A stretch of DNA of 64,000 nucleotides from Burkholderiales bacterium Ga0077543 (GCA_001464055.1 LNET01000025.1:1-64000), one strand, 5' to 3'. Positions 29,067-37,785 are shown, numbered from the stretch's first letter. Notes: generated by a model from the letters alone, not told the origin. Numbers and translations are program-made.

Positions 29067-30494
29067 ATGAACACCGCCACCGCCGCCGCACCCCCTGTTG
29101 CCGCCGAACCGAATGCTCTGAGTCTGGAGCAGTTGCGCCGGCTAGACGTGCCGGGGCCGCGATACACCTCCTATCCCACGGCCGACCGCTTCGTCGAGGC
29201 CTTCGGCCACGACGAATACCGGCGCGCCCTGCAGCAGCGCGCCGAGGGTGCCGTGGTCGGCGGTGCACTGCCCTTGTCGCTGTACGTGCATGTGCCGTTC
29301 TGCGAGTCGGTGTGCTACTACTGTGCCTGCAACAAGATCATCACCAAGCACCATTCGCGCGGCCGCGAGTACCTGGACCTGCTGGCGCGCGAGATCGCGC
29401 TGCACGTGGACGAACTTGGCTTGGGCCAGCATGTCACGCAGCTGCACCTGGGCGGCGGTTCGCCCACCTTCCTGGACGACGACGAACTGGCCCACCTGAT
29501 GGACATGGTGCGGCATTCGTTCAGGTTGTCGGCCACGGCCGAAGTCTCCATCGAGATCGACCCACGCACGGCCAGCCGCGCCCGCCTGCAGCACCTGCGG
29601 GCGCTGGGCTTCAACCGTGTCAGCTTCGGCGTGCAGGACTTCGACCCCGAGGTGCAGGCCGCGGTGCACCGCGTGCAGTCCTTCGAGATGGTGCGCGACC
29701 TGATCGCCGAGGCTCGCGCCCTGCGTTTCGATTCGATCAATGCCGACCTGATCTACGGCCTGCCCAAGCAGACCACGGCCTCGTTCAACCGCACCATTGC
29801 CCAGGTGGCAGAACTGCGGCCGCACCGCATCGCGCTGTACGCCTATGCCCACCTGCCCGAACGCTTCAAGCCGCAGCGCCGCATCCATTCGGCCGATCTG
29901 CCTGCGCCCGAGGTTCGCGTGGGCATGCTGGGTGCGGCGCTGGCCGGCTTCACGGCCCAGGGCTACACCTACATCGGCATGGACCACTTCGCGCTGCCCA
30001 CCGACGCCCTGGCCGTGGCCAAGCGCCAGGGCCGGCTGCACCGCAACTTCCAGGGCTACAGCACCCAGCCCGACTGCGACCTGATCGGCCTGGGCGTTTC
30101 GTCCATCGGCCGCATCGGCGCCACCTACAGCCAGAACGCCAAGAGCCTGCCCGAGTACCAGGACGCGCTGGAGCAGGGCCGCTTCCCGGTGGTGCGCGGC
30201 CTGGCGCTGAGCCGCGACGACGTGGTGCGCCGCGCCATCATCATGGCGCTGATGTGCCAGGGCCGGCTCGACTTCGAGTCGATCGAGCTGGCGCACCTGG
30301 TCGACATGCACACTGCCTTCGCGCCGGAGATCGCCCGCCTGCGCGAAATGGCCACGATGGGGCTGGTCGAGGTGGGCGAAGACGAGATCCAGGTCACGCC
30401 GCTGGGCTGGTACTTCGTCCGTGCCGTGGCCATGGTCTTCGACCGCAACCTGAACAGCGACCAGGCCCGCGCGCGCTTCTCGCGCATCATCTAG
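29067..30494 (+). CDS. hemN: Oxygen-independent coproporphyrinogen III dehydrogenase
   Basis: A 475-residue radical SAM enzyme that oxidatively decarboxylates coproporphyrinogen III during anaerobic or microaerobic heme synthesis. The FCESVCYYCACNK motif (about 77-89) provides the CxxxCxxC ligands of the [4Fe-4S] cluster, LHLGGGSPTFL is the SAM-binding GGG segment, and the HemN-specific C-terminal domain is present. The ATG at 29067 has no ribosome-binding site; the predicted promoter places transcription at the start codon. It supplies heme for the neighbouring cbb3 oxidase. Confidence 0.96.
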   Translation: MNTATAAAPPVAAEPNALSLEQLRRLDVPGPRYTSYPTADRFVEAFGHDEYRRALQQRAEGAVVGGALPLSLYVHVPFCESVCYYCACNKIITKHHSRGREYLDLLAREIALHVDELGLGQHVTQLHLGGGSPTFLDDDELAHLMDMVRHSFRLSATAEVSIEIDPRTASRARLQHLRALGFNRVSFGVQDFDPEVQAAVHRVQSFEMVRDLIAEARALRFDSINADLIYGLPKQTTASFNRTIAQVAELRPHRIALYAYAHLPERFKPQRRIHSADLPAPEVRVGMLGAALAGFTAQGYTYIGMDHFALPTDALAVAKRQGRLHRNFQGYSTQPDCDLIGLGVSSIGRIGATYSQNAKSLPEYQDALEQGRFPVVRGLALSRDDVVRRAIIMALMCQGRLDFESIELAHLVDMHTAFAPEIARLREMATMGLVEVGEDEIQVTPLGWYFVRAVAMVFDRNLNSDQARARFSRII

Positions 30495-30517
30495 GGTGTG
30501 AACCACCGCGCTGACCC

Positions 30518-31255
30518 ATGCTCGAGCTGGCGCTGATCGGCAGCACGGCCCTGCTGGGCGTGGCCGGCATGGCGCATTGCACCGCCATGTGCGGGGCGGC
30601 GTGCACGGCCATCACCTCGGGCCGCGGCGGCGCGGCCGGCGCCGGTGCCGCGCTGGACTCGGCCGCCACTGGGGCCTCGGCCGCCGGCCGCACCTGGGCT
30701 TTCCACCTGGCCCGGGTGGCCAGCTATGCCGTGGGTGGGGCGGTGGCGGCGGGCAGCGTCGCGGTGCTGGCGGGCTGGTCGCAGGCCAGCCCGGCGCTGC
30801 GGCCGTTCTGGACACTGCTGCACGTGGCCGCGCTCGCCTTGGGGGTCTACCTGCTGTGGCGCGGCCAGCAGCCGGCCTGGATGTCGGCCATCGGCCGCGT
30901 TCAGCGCCCGCCGGCGCCGTCGGCCGAAGGCTGGCAGCGGGTTCAGTTTCCGGTGAAGGCGGCTGCGGCCGGCAGCCTGTGGGTGGCCTGGCCCTGCGGC
31001 TTGCTGCAGTCGGCCCTGCTGGTGGCGGCCATGGCCAACGGCCCGGCCGGCGGCGCGGCGGCCATGGCGGCGTTTGCCGTCACCTCGTCGGGTGGCCTGC
31101 TGCTGGCGCCCTGGGCCTGGCGGCGCTGGGCGGCCAGTCCCTCGGCGCAGCTGCGGGCGGTGCGCCTGGCCGGGCTGATGCTGGCGGGGGCCTCGGCGTT
31201 TGCACTGCTGCACGGCCTGTATCCGCCATTCGCCGCTTTCTGCGCCACGCTTTAG
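30518..31255 (+). CDS. TauE/SafE-like urease-accessory/DsbD-type membrane protein
   Basis: A 245-residue membrane protein with about six helices. The N-terminal motif GMAHCTAMCGAACTAI near residues 17-32 matches the conserved HCxGMCGG signature of the sulfite-exporter TauE/SafE-like family commonly encoded beside ccoNOQP and fnr in betaproteobacteria. Cys in AWPCGLLQS near 168 is also typical. Substrate and direction of transport are not established; a role in metal or redox supply for oxidase assembly is an inference from position. It follows hemN by 24 bases. Confidence 0.8.
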   Translation: MLELALIGSTALLGVAGMAHCTAMCGAACTAITSGRGGAAGAGAALDSAATGASAAGRTWAFHLARVASYAVGGAVAAGSVAVLAGWSQASPALRPFWTLLHVAALALGVYLLWRGQQPAWMSAIGRVQRPPAPSAEGWQRVQFPVKAAAAGSLWVAWPCGLLQSALLVAAMANGPAGGAAAMAAFAVTSSGGLLLAPWAWRRWAASPSAQLRAVRLAGLMLAGASAFALLHGLYPPFAAFCATL

Positions 31256-31397
31256 CCCCGGCGCCAAGCGCTCTTGCCAAGGCCCCGGGCCGTCAGGCCG
31301 GGGTAGGGTGGTGACTTAGAATTGACCGGTTCCTCATACCCCCCATCGTCCCGGCCATGCGGCCGGGCAGCCCGGAACTTACGGAGTCCTAAAACCC

Positions 31398-32651
31398 ATG
31401 TACCAGCACATCCAGGTGCCCGCAGGCGGCGCGAAGATCACCGTCAACGCGGACTACTCGCTCAACGTCCCCGCCAACCCGATCATCCCGTTCATCGAGG
31501 GCGACGGCACCGGCATGGACATCACCCCGGTGATGCTGAAGGTGGTGGACGCGGCCGTGGCCAAGGCCTACGGTGGCCAGCGCAAGATCCACTGGATGGA
31601 GGTGTATGCCGGCGAGAAAAGCACGCGCATCTACGGCCCCGACGTCTGGCTGCCCGCGGAAACGCTGGAGGTCGTGCGCGAGTACGTGGTGTCGATCAAG
31701 GGCCCCCTGACCACGCCCGTGGGCGGCGGCATCCGCAGCCTGAACGTGGCGTTGCGCCAAGAGCTTGATCTCTATGTCTGCCTGCGTCCCATCCAGTACT
31801 TCAAGGGCGTGCCCAGCCCGGTGAAGGAACCCGAGAAGACAAACATGGTGATCTTCCGCGAGAACAGCGAAGACATCTACGCCGGCATCGAATTCGAAGC
31901 CGAGAGCGACAAGGCCAAGAAGATCATCAAGTTCCTGCAGGACGAGATGGGCGTGAAGAAGATCCGCTTCCCGGACACCTCGGGCATCGGCATCAAGCCG
32001 GTCAGCCGCGAAGGCACCGAACGCCTGGTGCGCAAGGCCATCCAGTACGCCATCGACAACGACAAGCCCAGCGTGACCATCGTGCACAAGGGCATCATCA
32101 TGAAGTTCACCGAAGGTGGCTTCCGCGATTGGGCCTACGGCCTGGCGATCAAGGAATTCGGCGCCGAACTCATCGACGGCGGCCCGTGGTGCAAGTTCAA
32201 GAACCCGAAGACCGGCAAGGACATCGTCGTCAAGGACAGCATCGCCGACGCCTTCCTGCAGCAGATCCTGCTGCGCCCGGCCGAGTACAGCGTCATCGCC
32301 ACGCTGAACCTGAACGGCGACTACGTTTCCGACGCGCTGGCCGCGCAGGTGGGCGGCATCGGCATCGCCCCGGGTGCCAACCTGTCGGACAGCATCGCGA
32401 TGTTCGAAGCCACCCATGGCACCGCGCCGAAGTACGCTGGCAAGGACTATGTCAACCCGGGCTCCGAGATCCTCTCGGCCGAGATGATGCTGCGCCACAT
32501 GGGCTGGGTGGAAGCTGCCGACCTGATCATCAGCAGCATGGAAAAGTCGATCGCCAGCAAGAAGGTGACCTACGACTTCGCGCGCCTGATGGAAGGCGCC
32601 ACGCAGGTGTCGTGCAGCGGGTTCGGGCAGGTGATGATCGACCACATGTGA
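31398..32651 (+). CDS. icd: Isocitrate dehydrogenase (NADP+)
   Basis: A 417-residue cytosolic enzyme of the TCA cycle making 2-oxoglutarate. [12 protein letters not shown] lies at the N terminus, [25 protein letters not shown] contains the substrate-binding Ser (near 113 in the E. coli numbering) and arginines, and [12 protein letters not shown] and [24 protein letters not shown] complete the family motifs. [17 protein letters not shown] is the NADP region. TAGAAT at 31317-31322 is a candidate -10. An intrinsic terminator follows at 32699. Confidence 0.97.
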   Translation: MYQHIQVPAGGAKITVNADYSLNVPANPIIPFIEGDGTGMDITPVMLKVVDAAVAKAYGGQRKIHWMEVYAGEKSTRIYGPDVWLPAETLEVVREYVVSIKGPLTTPVGGGIRSLNVALRQELDLYVCLRPIQYFKGVPSPVKEPEKTNMVIFRENSEDIYAGIEFEAESDKAKKIIKFLQDEMGVKKIRFPDTSGIGIKPVSREGTERLVRKAIQYAIDNDKPSVTIVHKGIIMKFTEGGFRDWAYGLAIKEFGAELIDGGPWCKFKNPKTGKDIVVKDSIADAFLQQILLRPAEYSVIATLNLNGDYVSDALAAQVGGIGIAPGANLSDSIAMFEATHGTAPKYAGKDYVNPGSEILSAEMMLRHMGWVEAADLIISSMEKSIASKKVTYDFARLMEGATQVSCSGFGQVMIDHM

Positions 32652-32698
32652 CGCGGTCCCGGGGCGTCTCTGGACGTCTCGGATGGTCCCAACAGAAG

Positions 32699-32735
32699 CC
32701 CCAGATCGTTGATTCGACTGGGGTTTTTGTTTTTT
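32699..32735 (+). terminator. Intrinsic terminator of icd
   Basis: CCCCAG (32699-32704) pairs with CTGGGG (32718-32723); TCG/CGA continue the stem after one mismatch, and TTTTTGTTTTTT follows. It lies 47 bases after the icd stop. Confidence 0.9.
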
Positions 32736-32867
32736 GACCGGTGGCGGTGGTCTGGTGTCGGAGCGAGCCCGCTGAGACCCGTCTTTGACATGGCGCTTTG
32801 CGCGCAGGCCATGAAATCTCTGGTCACGTACGGACATGTGCCGTGCATTCTCGATAGGGAGACAACC

Positions 32868-33173
32868 ATGGCCACTCAAGACACCCCCGACACCACCCGC
32901 GACGCCCGGCTCGAAGCCCGCGTGTCCGCGGCGCAGAAGAGCCTGCTCCAGCAAGCGGCAGCGCTCTCCGGTCGCACGCTGAGTGAGTTCGTCGTGGCCA
33001 GCGCGCAAGACGCAGCGCGGCGCGTGATCGCCGAACACGAGTCGATTCTTCTGTCGCGTGAAGAGCAGTTGGCCTTCGTGAAGGCCCTGCTGAACCCGCC
33101 GGAGCCGAACTCGCGCCTCAAGCGCGCGGCCAAGACCCATCGCCAAAAGATCGGCCAACGCACCAGCGCATAG
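32868..33173 (+). CDS. TacA/DUF1778-family antitoxin
   Basis: A 101-residue antitoxin with an N-terminal ribbon-helix-helix (about 12-50: RLEARVSAAQKSLLQQAAALSGRTLSEFVVASA) and a C-terminal toxin-binding helix (SREEQLAFVKALLNPPEPN). The family neutralises GNAT toxins that acetylate aminoacyl-tRNA. It lies three bases before the toxin gene, which is frameshifted here. An imperfect inverted repeat ACGG-N7-CCGT at 32830-32844 may be the operator. Confidence 0.9.
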   Translation: MATQDTPDTTRDARLEARVSAAQKSLLQQAAALSGRTLSEFVVASAQDAARRVIAEHESILLSREEQLAFVKALLNPPEPNSRLKRAAKTHRQKIGQRTSA

Positions 33174-33176
33174 CCG

Positions 33177-33720
33177 GTGACCTTGACCAGCATCACTGTC
33201 GAGCCCCTGACTCGACAGCACGACCGAAGGGCCTTCCGCTGCGGCGCGGAGGCGCTCGACCGCTACCTCGAGCAGCAGGCTGTGCAAGACGCGGACAAGC
33301 GCGTGGCGGCGCCTTTCGTCGCCGTCAGGCTGCCCGACACCGTCGTCCTGGGCTACTGCACCCTGTCGGCCTCGGTGCTGACGCTGACCGACCTGCCGGA
33401 TGAACTGGCCCGCAAGCTGCCTCGCACTCCGCAGCTTTCCGTCGCCCTGCTGGGCCGGCTGGCCGTCGATCAATCGACAAAGGGGCAGGGGCTCGGTGAA
33501 CACCTGCTCCTCGATGCCCTGCACCGCAGCCTGGCCCATGCCGACCCGGATTGCCGCGATGGCGGTGGTGGTCGATGCCAAGCAAGATAGAGCCGCCGCG
33601 TTCTACCGACACGACGGATTCATGCCCTTGCAGACCCAGCCGAGCCGCTTGTTCGTGCCGATGCGCTCGATCGTGCAGTTGCTGGGTCAGCCTGGCCGAC
33701 GCCGCATGCGGCGGGCTTGA
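33177..33720 (+). pseudogene. Frameshifted GNAT toxin (TacT-like)
   Basis: The first frame from GTG 33177 encodes a GNAT acetyltransferase up to LGEHLLLDALHRSLAHAD and then stops at 33590. The lost C-terminal part continues one base later as RIAAMAVVVDAKQDRAAAFYRHDGFMPL to a stop at 33718-33720. Removing one C from the CCC at 33545-33547 would restore a single toxin-length frame. The acetyl-CoA loop LAVDQSTKGQGLGE is intact in the first part. TacT enzymes acetylate charged tRNAs and stop translation. It is either an inactivated toxin or a base-call error; the antitoxin upstream is complete. Confidence 0.85.
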
Positions 33721-33757
33721 GCCCGCTCAAGCGGCTGCTGGGCGCACGCCCGAAGAT
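33717..33757 (+). promoter_or_regulatory. Island box and -10 of uspA
   Basis: TTGAGCCCGCTCAA (33717-33730) is a perfect TTGAGC-nn-GCTCAA palindrome overlapping the end of the frameshifted toxin. GAAGAT (33752-33757) starts 28.5 bp from its centre. The predicted transcription start is near 33764, about 20 bases before the universal stress protein ATG. Confidence 0.7.
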
Positions 33758-33782
33758 CGGTGCACTTCCTGGAGCCCCCACC

Positions 33783-34226
33783 ATGTTCAATCGCATCCTC
33801 GTCCCCATCGACGGCAGCAGCACAGCCGCGCTCGGTCTGGCCCAGGCCATCGAACTGGCCCGGGCGCTGAAGACACCGCCGCACCTGCTCCTGATGCATG
33901 TCCTCGAGCCCCCCGTACCAATGACCGAATCCGGCTTCGGCTACGAAATGGCCGAACTCCTGCGGGCCCTGCGCGAACAGGGCCAGGCTTTGCTCGACCG
34001 CGCGAAGACCCAGTGCACCGAAGCGGGCCTGAGCGTGGAGACCGAGTGCTGCAACACCGCGACGCGCGTCGCCGATCTGGTGGCCAGCCGCGCGCGTGAG
34101 CGCGCCTGCGACCTCATCGTGATGGGCACGCACGGCCGGCGCGGCGTCAATCGCTGGGTGATGGGCAGCGACGCAGAGATCGTGGCCCGCCACAGCCCCG
34201 TGCCGGTGATGCTGGTGCGCGAATAG
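33783..34226 (+). CDS. Universal stress protein (UspA family)
   Basis: A 147-residue single-domain Usp. The N-terminal strand FNRILVPIDGS with Asp, and the ATP-binding GTHGRRGVNRWVMGSDAEIVARHSPVPVMLV (G-2x-G-9x-G-S) near the C terminus, identify an ATP-binding UspA-type protein. Such proteins support survival in oxygen or energy limitation. It is preceded by a perfect TTGAGC-nn-GCTCAA box and is the first gene of the stress island. Confidence 0.92.
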   Translation: MFNRILVPIDGSSTAALGLAQAIELARALKTPPHLLLMHVLEPPVPMTESGFGYEMAELLRALREQGQALLDRAKTQCTEAGLSVETECCNTATRVADLVASRARERACDLIVMGTHGRRGVNRWVMGSDAEIVARHSPVPVMLVRE

Positions 34227-34292
34227 CGCCCGGGCGACTAGGGTTCGTAGAGCGGGTGGCGGAATCAGGCCGCCTCCGAGTCATCGGGGGCT

Positions 34293-35615
34293 TCAGCTCG
34301 GCGTTGCCGCGGCCGGGGGGCTGGCGCCGCCATTCTTCAGCGCCAGCACGCCAGCGCCCACCCCCAGCACCGTCACGGCCGCCATCACCAGGCCGCCTAC
34401 CGCCGGCAGGCCGCCGAGCAGCGTGAGCAGCAGCAGCGCGAGCGCGAAGAACCCCATCGTCCGGGCAGTGGATGGCGTGCTTTCGGCCGGGCTCAGTGCC
34501 ACCTGCGCGCGCCTGGCGATGAAGTACACGCCGAGCACATAGCCCGCCAGGAGCAGTGGCGGGTACAGCGCCAGCAAGACGATGCCCAGCGGAATGCCCA
34601 GCAGGGTGATGAACAGCAGCACCGCCAGCACCGGCACAGCCAGCAGCGCCGCCGCACCGAAGAACAGGGCGCGCCCGGGCGAGGCGCGCAGCGCCTGTGC
34701 AGCGTTGGCGGCGAAACGCGGGAAAAGCAGCAGCGCCAGCAGCCCGCTGGCCAGCACTGCGGCGAAGGCGAGCAGCATGCCGCTCCAGTGGCCGTTCCTT
34801 TGCATCTCCCCGTTCGTCCAGCCGACCGCGCCCATGTGCGGGCCCTCGGGATGCTGTTCGCGCCCGCGCTCTTCAAAGGCCGCCCGCGTGATGGGCCCGG
34901 CCACCGCCGCGCCCTCGGCGCGGACGATCTCGTTGGGCGAGGCATAGCGCAGCGCGCCGTCGATGCGCGCGCCCGGGCCGAGTTCGATGGTCTGCGCCCG
35001 CAGGTCGGCGTCGCCGGCGACCACGCCCTGCAGCGACAGGTGCTGTGCGCGCGCGGTCAGCGGCCCGTCGATACGGCCCTCGATGCGCACGCTGCCACCG
35101 TACAGGCCTGCGCCGCGCCCGATGCGTGCGTCCGGCGTCAGCACCACGTGGCCCCCGCTGGCGAAGGCTTCGCCAGCGACGGTGGCGGCGACGCGCACGT
35201 CGCCGCCCTCGGCGCGCAGGTCGTCGCCCACGGGCGCGCGGATGTCCACCGCGCCTGCAGCTGCGGTGATGTCGCCGCCCACGGGCTGGTCGACGACGAT
35301 GCGGCCACCCAAGGCCAGGAAGTCGCCGTCGACGGATGCGCCCGGCTGCACGCTTGCACCGACGATGTAGACGTTGCTCCCCAAGACCTTGGCCGCTCGG
35401 GCTGGCGCGGAGGCCGCTGCAGGCGTGGCCACCGCCGCGGTCGGGTCGGTCTCCGGGCGGCTTGCCGCCGCTGCAGTGGCGTAGCTGGCGGTGGCTGCAG
35501 CCATGCCAGCGGCCAGGGCCGTGCCCATGGCGCAGACTGCGGCGGCCAGACACCGCAGTGCGTGGCGGTGGCCGCGCTTGCAGGCATGGACTTCGATGTG
35601 GATTCGGCCATTCAT
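34293..35615 (-). CDS. Bactofilin-like beta-helix protein with C-terminal membrane domain
   Basis: A 440-residue protein. A long N-terminal leader with a hydrophobic stretch (about 17-50) looks like a signal or anchor. Residues about 75-235 are a repetitive, Gly/Asp-rich beta-helix of the DUF583/polymer-forming kind (GGRIVVDQPVGGDITAAAGAVDIRAPVG, ending near ARIDGALRYAS). The rest holds four to five hydrophobic helices (about 275-430). It resembles envelope proteins annotated as polymer-forming or bactofilin-like; the function is unknown. GGAAG lies eight bases before the ATG at 35615. A TTGC...TCAA box lies upstream at 35671-35684. Confidence 0.75.
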   Translation of the reverse strand: MNGRIHIEVHACKRGHRHALRCLAAAVCAMGTALAAGMAAATASYATAAAASRPETDPTAAVATPAAASAPARAAKVLGSNVYIVGASVQPGASVDGDFLALGGRIVVDQPVGGDITAAAGAVDIRAPVGDDLRAEGGDVRVAATVAGEAFASGGHVVLTPDARIGRGAGLYGGSVRIEGRIDGPLTARAQHLSLQGVVAGDADLRAQTIELGPGARIDGALRYASPNEIVRAEGAAVAGPITRAAFEERGREQHPEGPHMGAVGWTNGEMQRNGHWSGMLLAFAAVLASGLLALLLFPRFAANAAQALRASPGRALFFGAAALLAVPVLAVLLFITLLGIPLGIVLLALYPPLLLAGYVLGVYFIARRAQVALSPAESTPSTARTMGFFALALLLLTLLGGLPAVGGLVMAAVTVLGVGAGVLALKNGGASPPAAATPS

Positions 35616-35642
35616 CGGCAAGCTTCCGAGAGCGGGTCCCGC

Positions 35643-35684
35643 ATCTTCGGTCGTGCCGCCCGCGCCGCCATTGAGGCTGCGCAA
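35643..35684 (-). promoter_or_regulatory. Island box and -10 of the bactofilin-like gene
   Basis: On the minus strand TTGCGCAGCCTCAA (35684-35671) is a TTGC-N6-TCAA box. GAAGAT (35648-35643) starts 29.5 bp from its centre, the same hexamer as at uspA. Predicted +1 is near 35636, about 20 bases before the ATG at 35615. Confidence 0.65.
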
Positions 35685-35714
35685 TGGCCGGCGCCCGCTG
35701 CCTGCGCCCTTGCG

Positions 35715-35756
35715 TTGAGCGTACTCAGGGGCGTAGAAGGTGGCTGCGTGCACGAT
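35715..35756 (+). promoter_or_regulatory. Island box and -10 of the SYLF gene
   Basis: TTGAGCGTACTCAG (35715-35728) has one mismatch in the right half of TTGA-N6-TCAA. CACGAT (35751-35756) starts 29.5 bp from the centre. Predicted +1 near 35763, about 100 bases before the SYLF ATG at 35865. Confidence 0.55.
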
Positions 35757-35864
35757 GCTTGTGCCTGCTGCTTCGCGACCGCTGCATGTCTGGGGCGCAA
35801 GAAGCCGGCAATGAACGTCGCGAACGCGTTGCAACCCATCCCACAACCTGCAGGGGGCCTGCTG

Positions 35865-36650
35865 ATGAACCTTCCTGAGCTTCGAGGGTGCTGCCTTGCC
35901 GTTCTTGCCGGCGCCCTCTGGTCTGCCGCGCTGCCGGCCCATGCTGCCAGCGCCGAGGCCGAGCGTGCTGCCGCCATGGTGGACAAGGCGCGCCTGGCCT
36001 TCGAAGACCTCGTCGCGCAACCGGGCCAGGAGGCCTTGCGCAGCGGTCTGAAGACGGCTCGCGGCATCCTGGTCTTTCCCGCTGTCATCAAGGTCGGAGT
36101 GGTGCTCGGCGGCTCGGGCGGCACAGGCGTGTTGCTGGTGCGCGGCGACGACGACAACTGGTCGTTGCCGGCCTTCTACACGCTGGGGGCGATGAGCGTC
36201 GGACTGCAAATCGGTGGCCAGTCAGCGGAGGTGGTGATCCTGGCCAGCAGCCGCAAGGCAGTGGACAGCCTGCTGTCCAACTCGGTCAAGCTGGGTGGCG
36301 AAGTCTCGGTGGCCGTGGGGCCGGTGGGCGCGGGCAAGGCCGGCAACGTGACGGCCGATTTCGTTTCCTATACCCAGGCCAAGGGGGCCTTCTTCGGTGT
36401 CAGCATCGAGGGCTCGGTGCTCGACGTGCGCGACAGCCGGAACCACGCCTACTACGGCAAGGCCGCGCGCCGGCCTACGGCGTTCAGCGCTGCTCAGCGC
36501 TCGCCGATCCACCAGCGCAGGGTGGCGGGGTCGGGCAATCTGTCGATCGTCTGCTGCGCCAGGGCGCGCAGGTGTACCGTTGCTTGCGCCGTGGCCACAT
36601 CCAGGGCCAAGCCGGCATCAACCGGCCAGCCGGCGTCCAGGCGCAGATAG
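35865..36650 (+). CDS. SYLF/Ysc84-domain lipid-binding protein with aberrant C terminus
   Basis: A 261-residue secreted protein. A signal peptide (about 1-29, ending AHAA) precedes a SYLF/DUF500 domain (about 35-205): ARGILVFPAVIKVGVVLGGSGGTGVLLVR, YTLGAMSVGLQIGGQSAEVVIL, and VSYTQAKGAFFGVSIEGSVLDVRDSRNHAYYGK. The domain binds phosphoinositide-like lipids. Family members normally end a short way after YYG; here about 55 extra basic and Cys-containing residues run antisense into the patatin gene for 157 bases, so the natural stop may have been lost. The start at 35865 follows a CTGATG context with a weak ribosome site. Confidence 0.75.
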   Translation: MNLPELRGCCLAVLAGALWSAALPAHAASAEAERAAAMVDKARLAFEDLVAQPGQEALRSGLKTARGILVFPAVIKVGVVLGGSGGTGVLLVRGDDDNWSLPAFYTLGAMSVGLQIGGQSAEVVILASSRKAVDSLLSNSVKLGGEVSVAVGPVGAGKAGNVTADFVSYTQAKGAFFGVSIEGSVLDVRDSRNHAYYGKAARRPTAFSAAQRSPIHQRRVAGSGNLSIVCCARARRCTVACAVATSRAKPASTGQPASRRR

Positions 36651-37483
36651 CGGTCGCCGAGTCGGTCTTCCATCATGGCCTGCGCATGCTGCTGTTGCGC
36701 GGCGATGAGCGTCATCACCAGGCGGCCGTCTGCCAGCCAGGAGACGGCTCCGTCGTCCGGCCTCGCGCCGGCAGCGGGCCGGTAGCCCGCTGCCGCGGTG
36801 CCCAGCGCCAGCATGCGCACACGCGCCACGTCGATGCCGGCGAAGTGCTCTGCCTCGTGCAGGGCCACCTGGTCGGGCGCCACCGCGAACAGCCCGCCGT
36901 CGGCATAGAGCCGGCCACCCACCCGCACCGAGGGGAAGTAGGTCGGCGCGGCCGCCGAAGCCATCGCCACTTCCACCGCGGCCAGGGCGCCATCACCTGC
37001 CGCGGCCGGCACATGCGGCGTCTTGAACACCTTCGTGCAGCACTGGCCGACATCGACAGCCGGCACCACCACGGCGTGCAGGGCTTCGTGCAGCGTGCGC
37101 GTACCCAGTTCGGCCACCAGCGCCTGGCGCAGGGCTTCGCCGTCGTACTTGGGTCCCAGCACCGAACGCCCCAGGTCGACGATGCGTCCGACGGTGCTGG
37201 ACGGCAGCGCACGGCCGGAAAACACCGCCGGGCCGATGTCGGTGAACAGCCTGACCATGCGTGCCATCGGCACCTCGTAGGCCAGGGCCAGCGCCAGGAT
37301 GGCACCCACCGAGGTGCCGGCCAGCAGGTCGAAGCGCCGCGCCAGGGGCACCCCGGCGCGCTGCTCCAGGCCTTCGAGCAATTGCGCCGTGTACAGGCCC
37401 AGGAAGCCTCCTCCGGAGAGCGACAGGATGCGGTAATCGGCCACGGCAGGTTCGGGGGGGCCACGCGGTGTGGAGCGATTCAT
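36494..37483 (-). CDS. Patatin-like phospholipase
   Basis: A 329-residue patatin-family lipid acyl hydrolase. SLSGGGFLGL (about 21-30) is the oxyanion-hole motif, AGTSVGAI (Ser 58) the nucleophile elbow, and YADGGLF (Asp 195) completes the Ser/Asp dyad. The region resembles the CapV-type phospholipases in layout (RILSLSGGGF...FDLLAGTSVGAILAL), but no nucleotide cyclase is adjacent. It is convergent with and overlaps the SYLF gene. The predicted promoter at 37482-37523 would start transcription inside the annotated start, so GTG at 37444 (before ADYRILSL) is a possible true start. It probably deacylates membrane or storage lipids. Confidence 0.88.
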   Translation of the reverse strand: MNRSTPRGPPEPAVADYRILSLSGGGFLGLYTAQLLEGLEQRAGVPLARRFDLLAGTSVGAILALALAYEVPMARMVRLFTDIGPAVFSGRALPSSTVGRIVDLGRSVLGPKYDGEALRQALVAELGTRTLHEALHAVVVPAVDVGQCCTKVFKTPHVPAAAGDGALAAVEVAMASAAAPTYFPSVRVGGRLYADGGLFAVAPDQVALHEAEHFAGIDVARVRMLALGTAAAGYRPAAGARPDDGAVSWLADGRLVMTLIAAQQQHAQAMMEDRLGDRYLRLDAGWPVDAGLALDVATAQATVHLRALAQQTIDRLPDPATLRWWIGER

Positions 37484-37523
37484 GTTCGCAGCCGGCTGGT
37501 GGCTCCGCCTTGCGCGTGCGCAA
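37482..37523 (-). promoter_or_regulatory. Island-type TTGC/GCAA palindrome before the patatin gene
   Basis: TTGCGCACGCGCAA (minus strand, 37523-37510) is a TTGC-N6-GCAA palindrome. GAACAT (37487-37482) starts 29.5 bp from its centre and overlaps the annotated ATG at 37483. If used, +1 is near 37475 and translation would begin at the downstream GTG at 37444. Confidence 0.45.
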
Positions 37524-37683
37524 CGGGCGGCAAGCTTGGCGCTGCGGTGTCCGGGCCGGCCCGGCGGGTCGCCTGCGCCAATGAAGCGCAGATGAGACGG
37601 CGTTCATGCGCCGCGGACCCGCCAATGACGCGCTGTCGATGCGTCATGCCAGGCCTTGATCGCAGCGCCGATCTGCCATCGGC

Positions 37684-37724
37684 TTGAGCCGGCTCAAGTG
37701 CCGCGCACCGGGCCGATCCATGCT
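37684..37724 (+). promoter_or_regulatory. Island box and -10 of the DUF883 gene
   Basis: TTGAGCCGGCTCAA (37684-37697) is a perfect 14-bp palindrome. CATGCT (37719-37724) starts 28.5 bp from the centre. Predicted +1 is near 37731, 55 bases before the ATG at 37786. The rest of the 302-base gap between the patatin and DUF883 genes shows no gene. Confidence 0.65.
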
Positions 37725-37785
37725 GCGCAGCATTCCCGCACGGATGCCCCTGCTGCCGTGCCTTTGCCCACCGGAGACATGAGTC

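Noticed and set aside
36494..37483. A CBASS-type effector because of CapV-like patatin motifs
   Set aside because: No cyclic-nucleotide synthase, Cap2/Cap3 or other defence gene is adjacent; neighbours are stress genes with the same promoter box.
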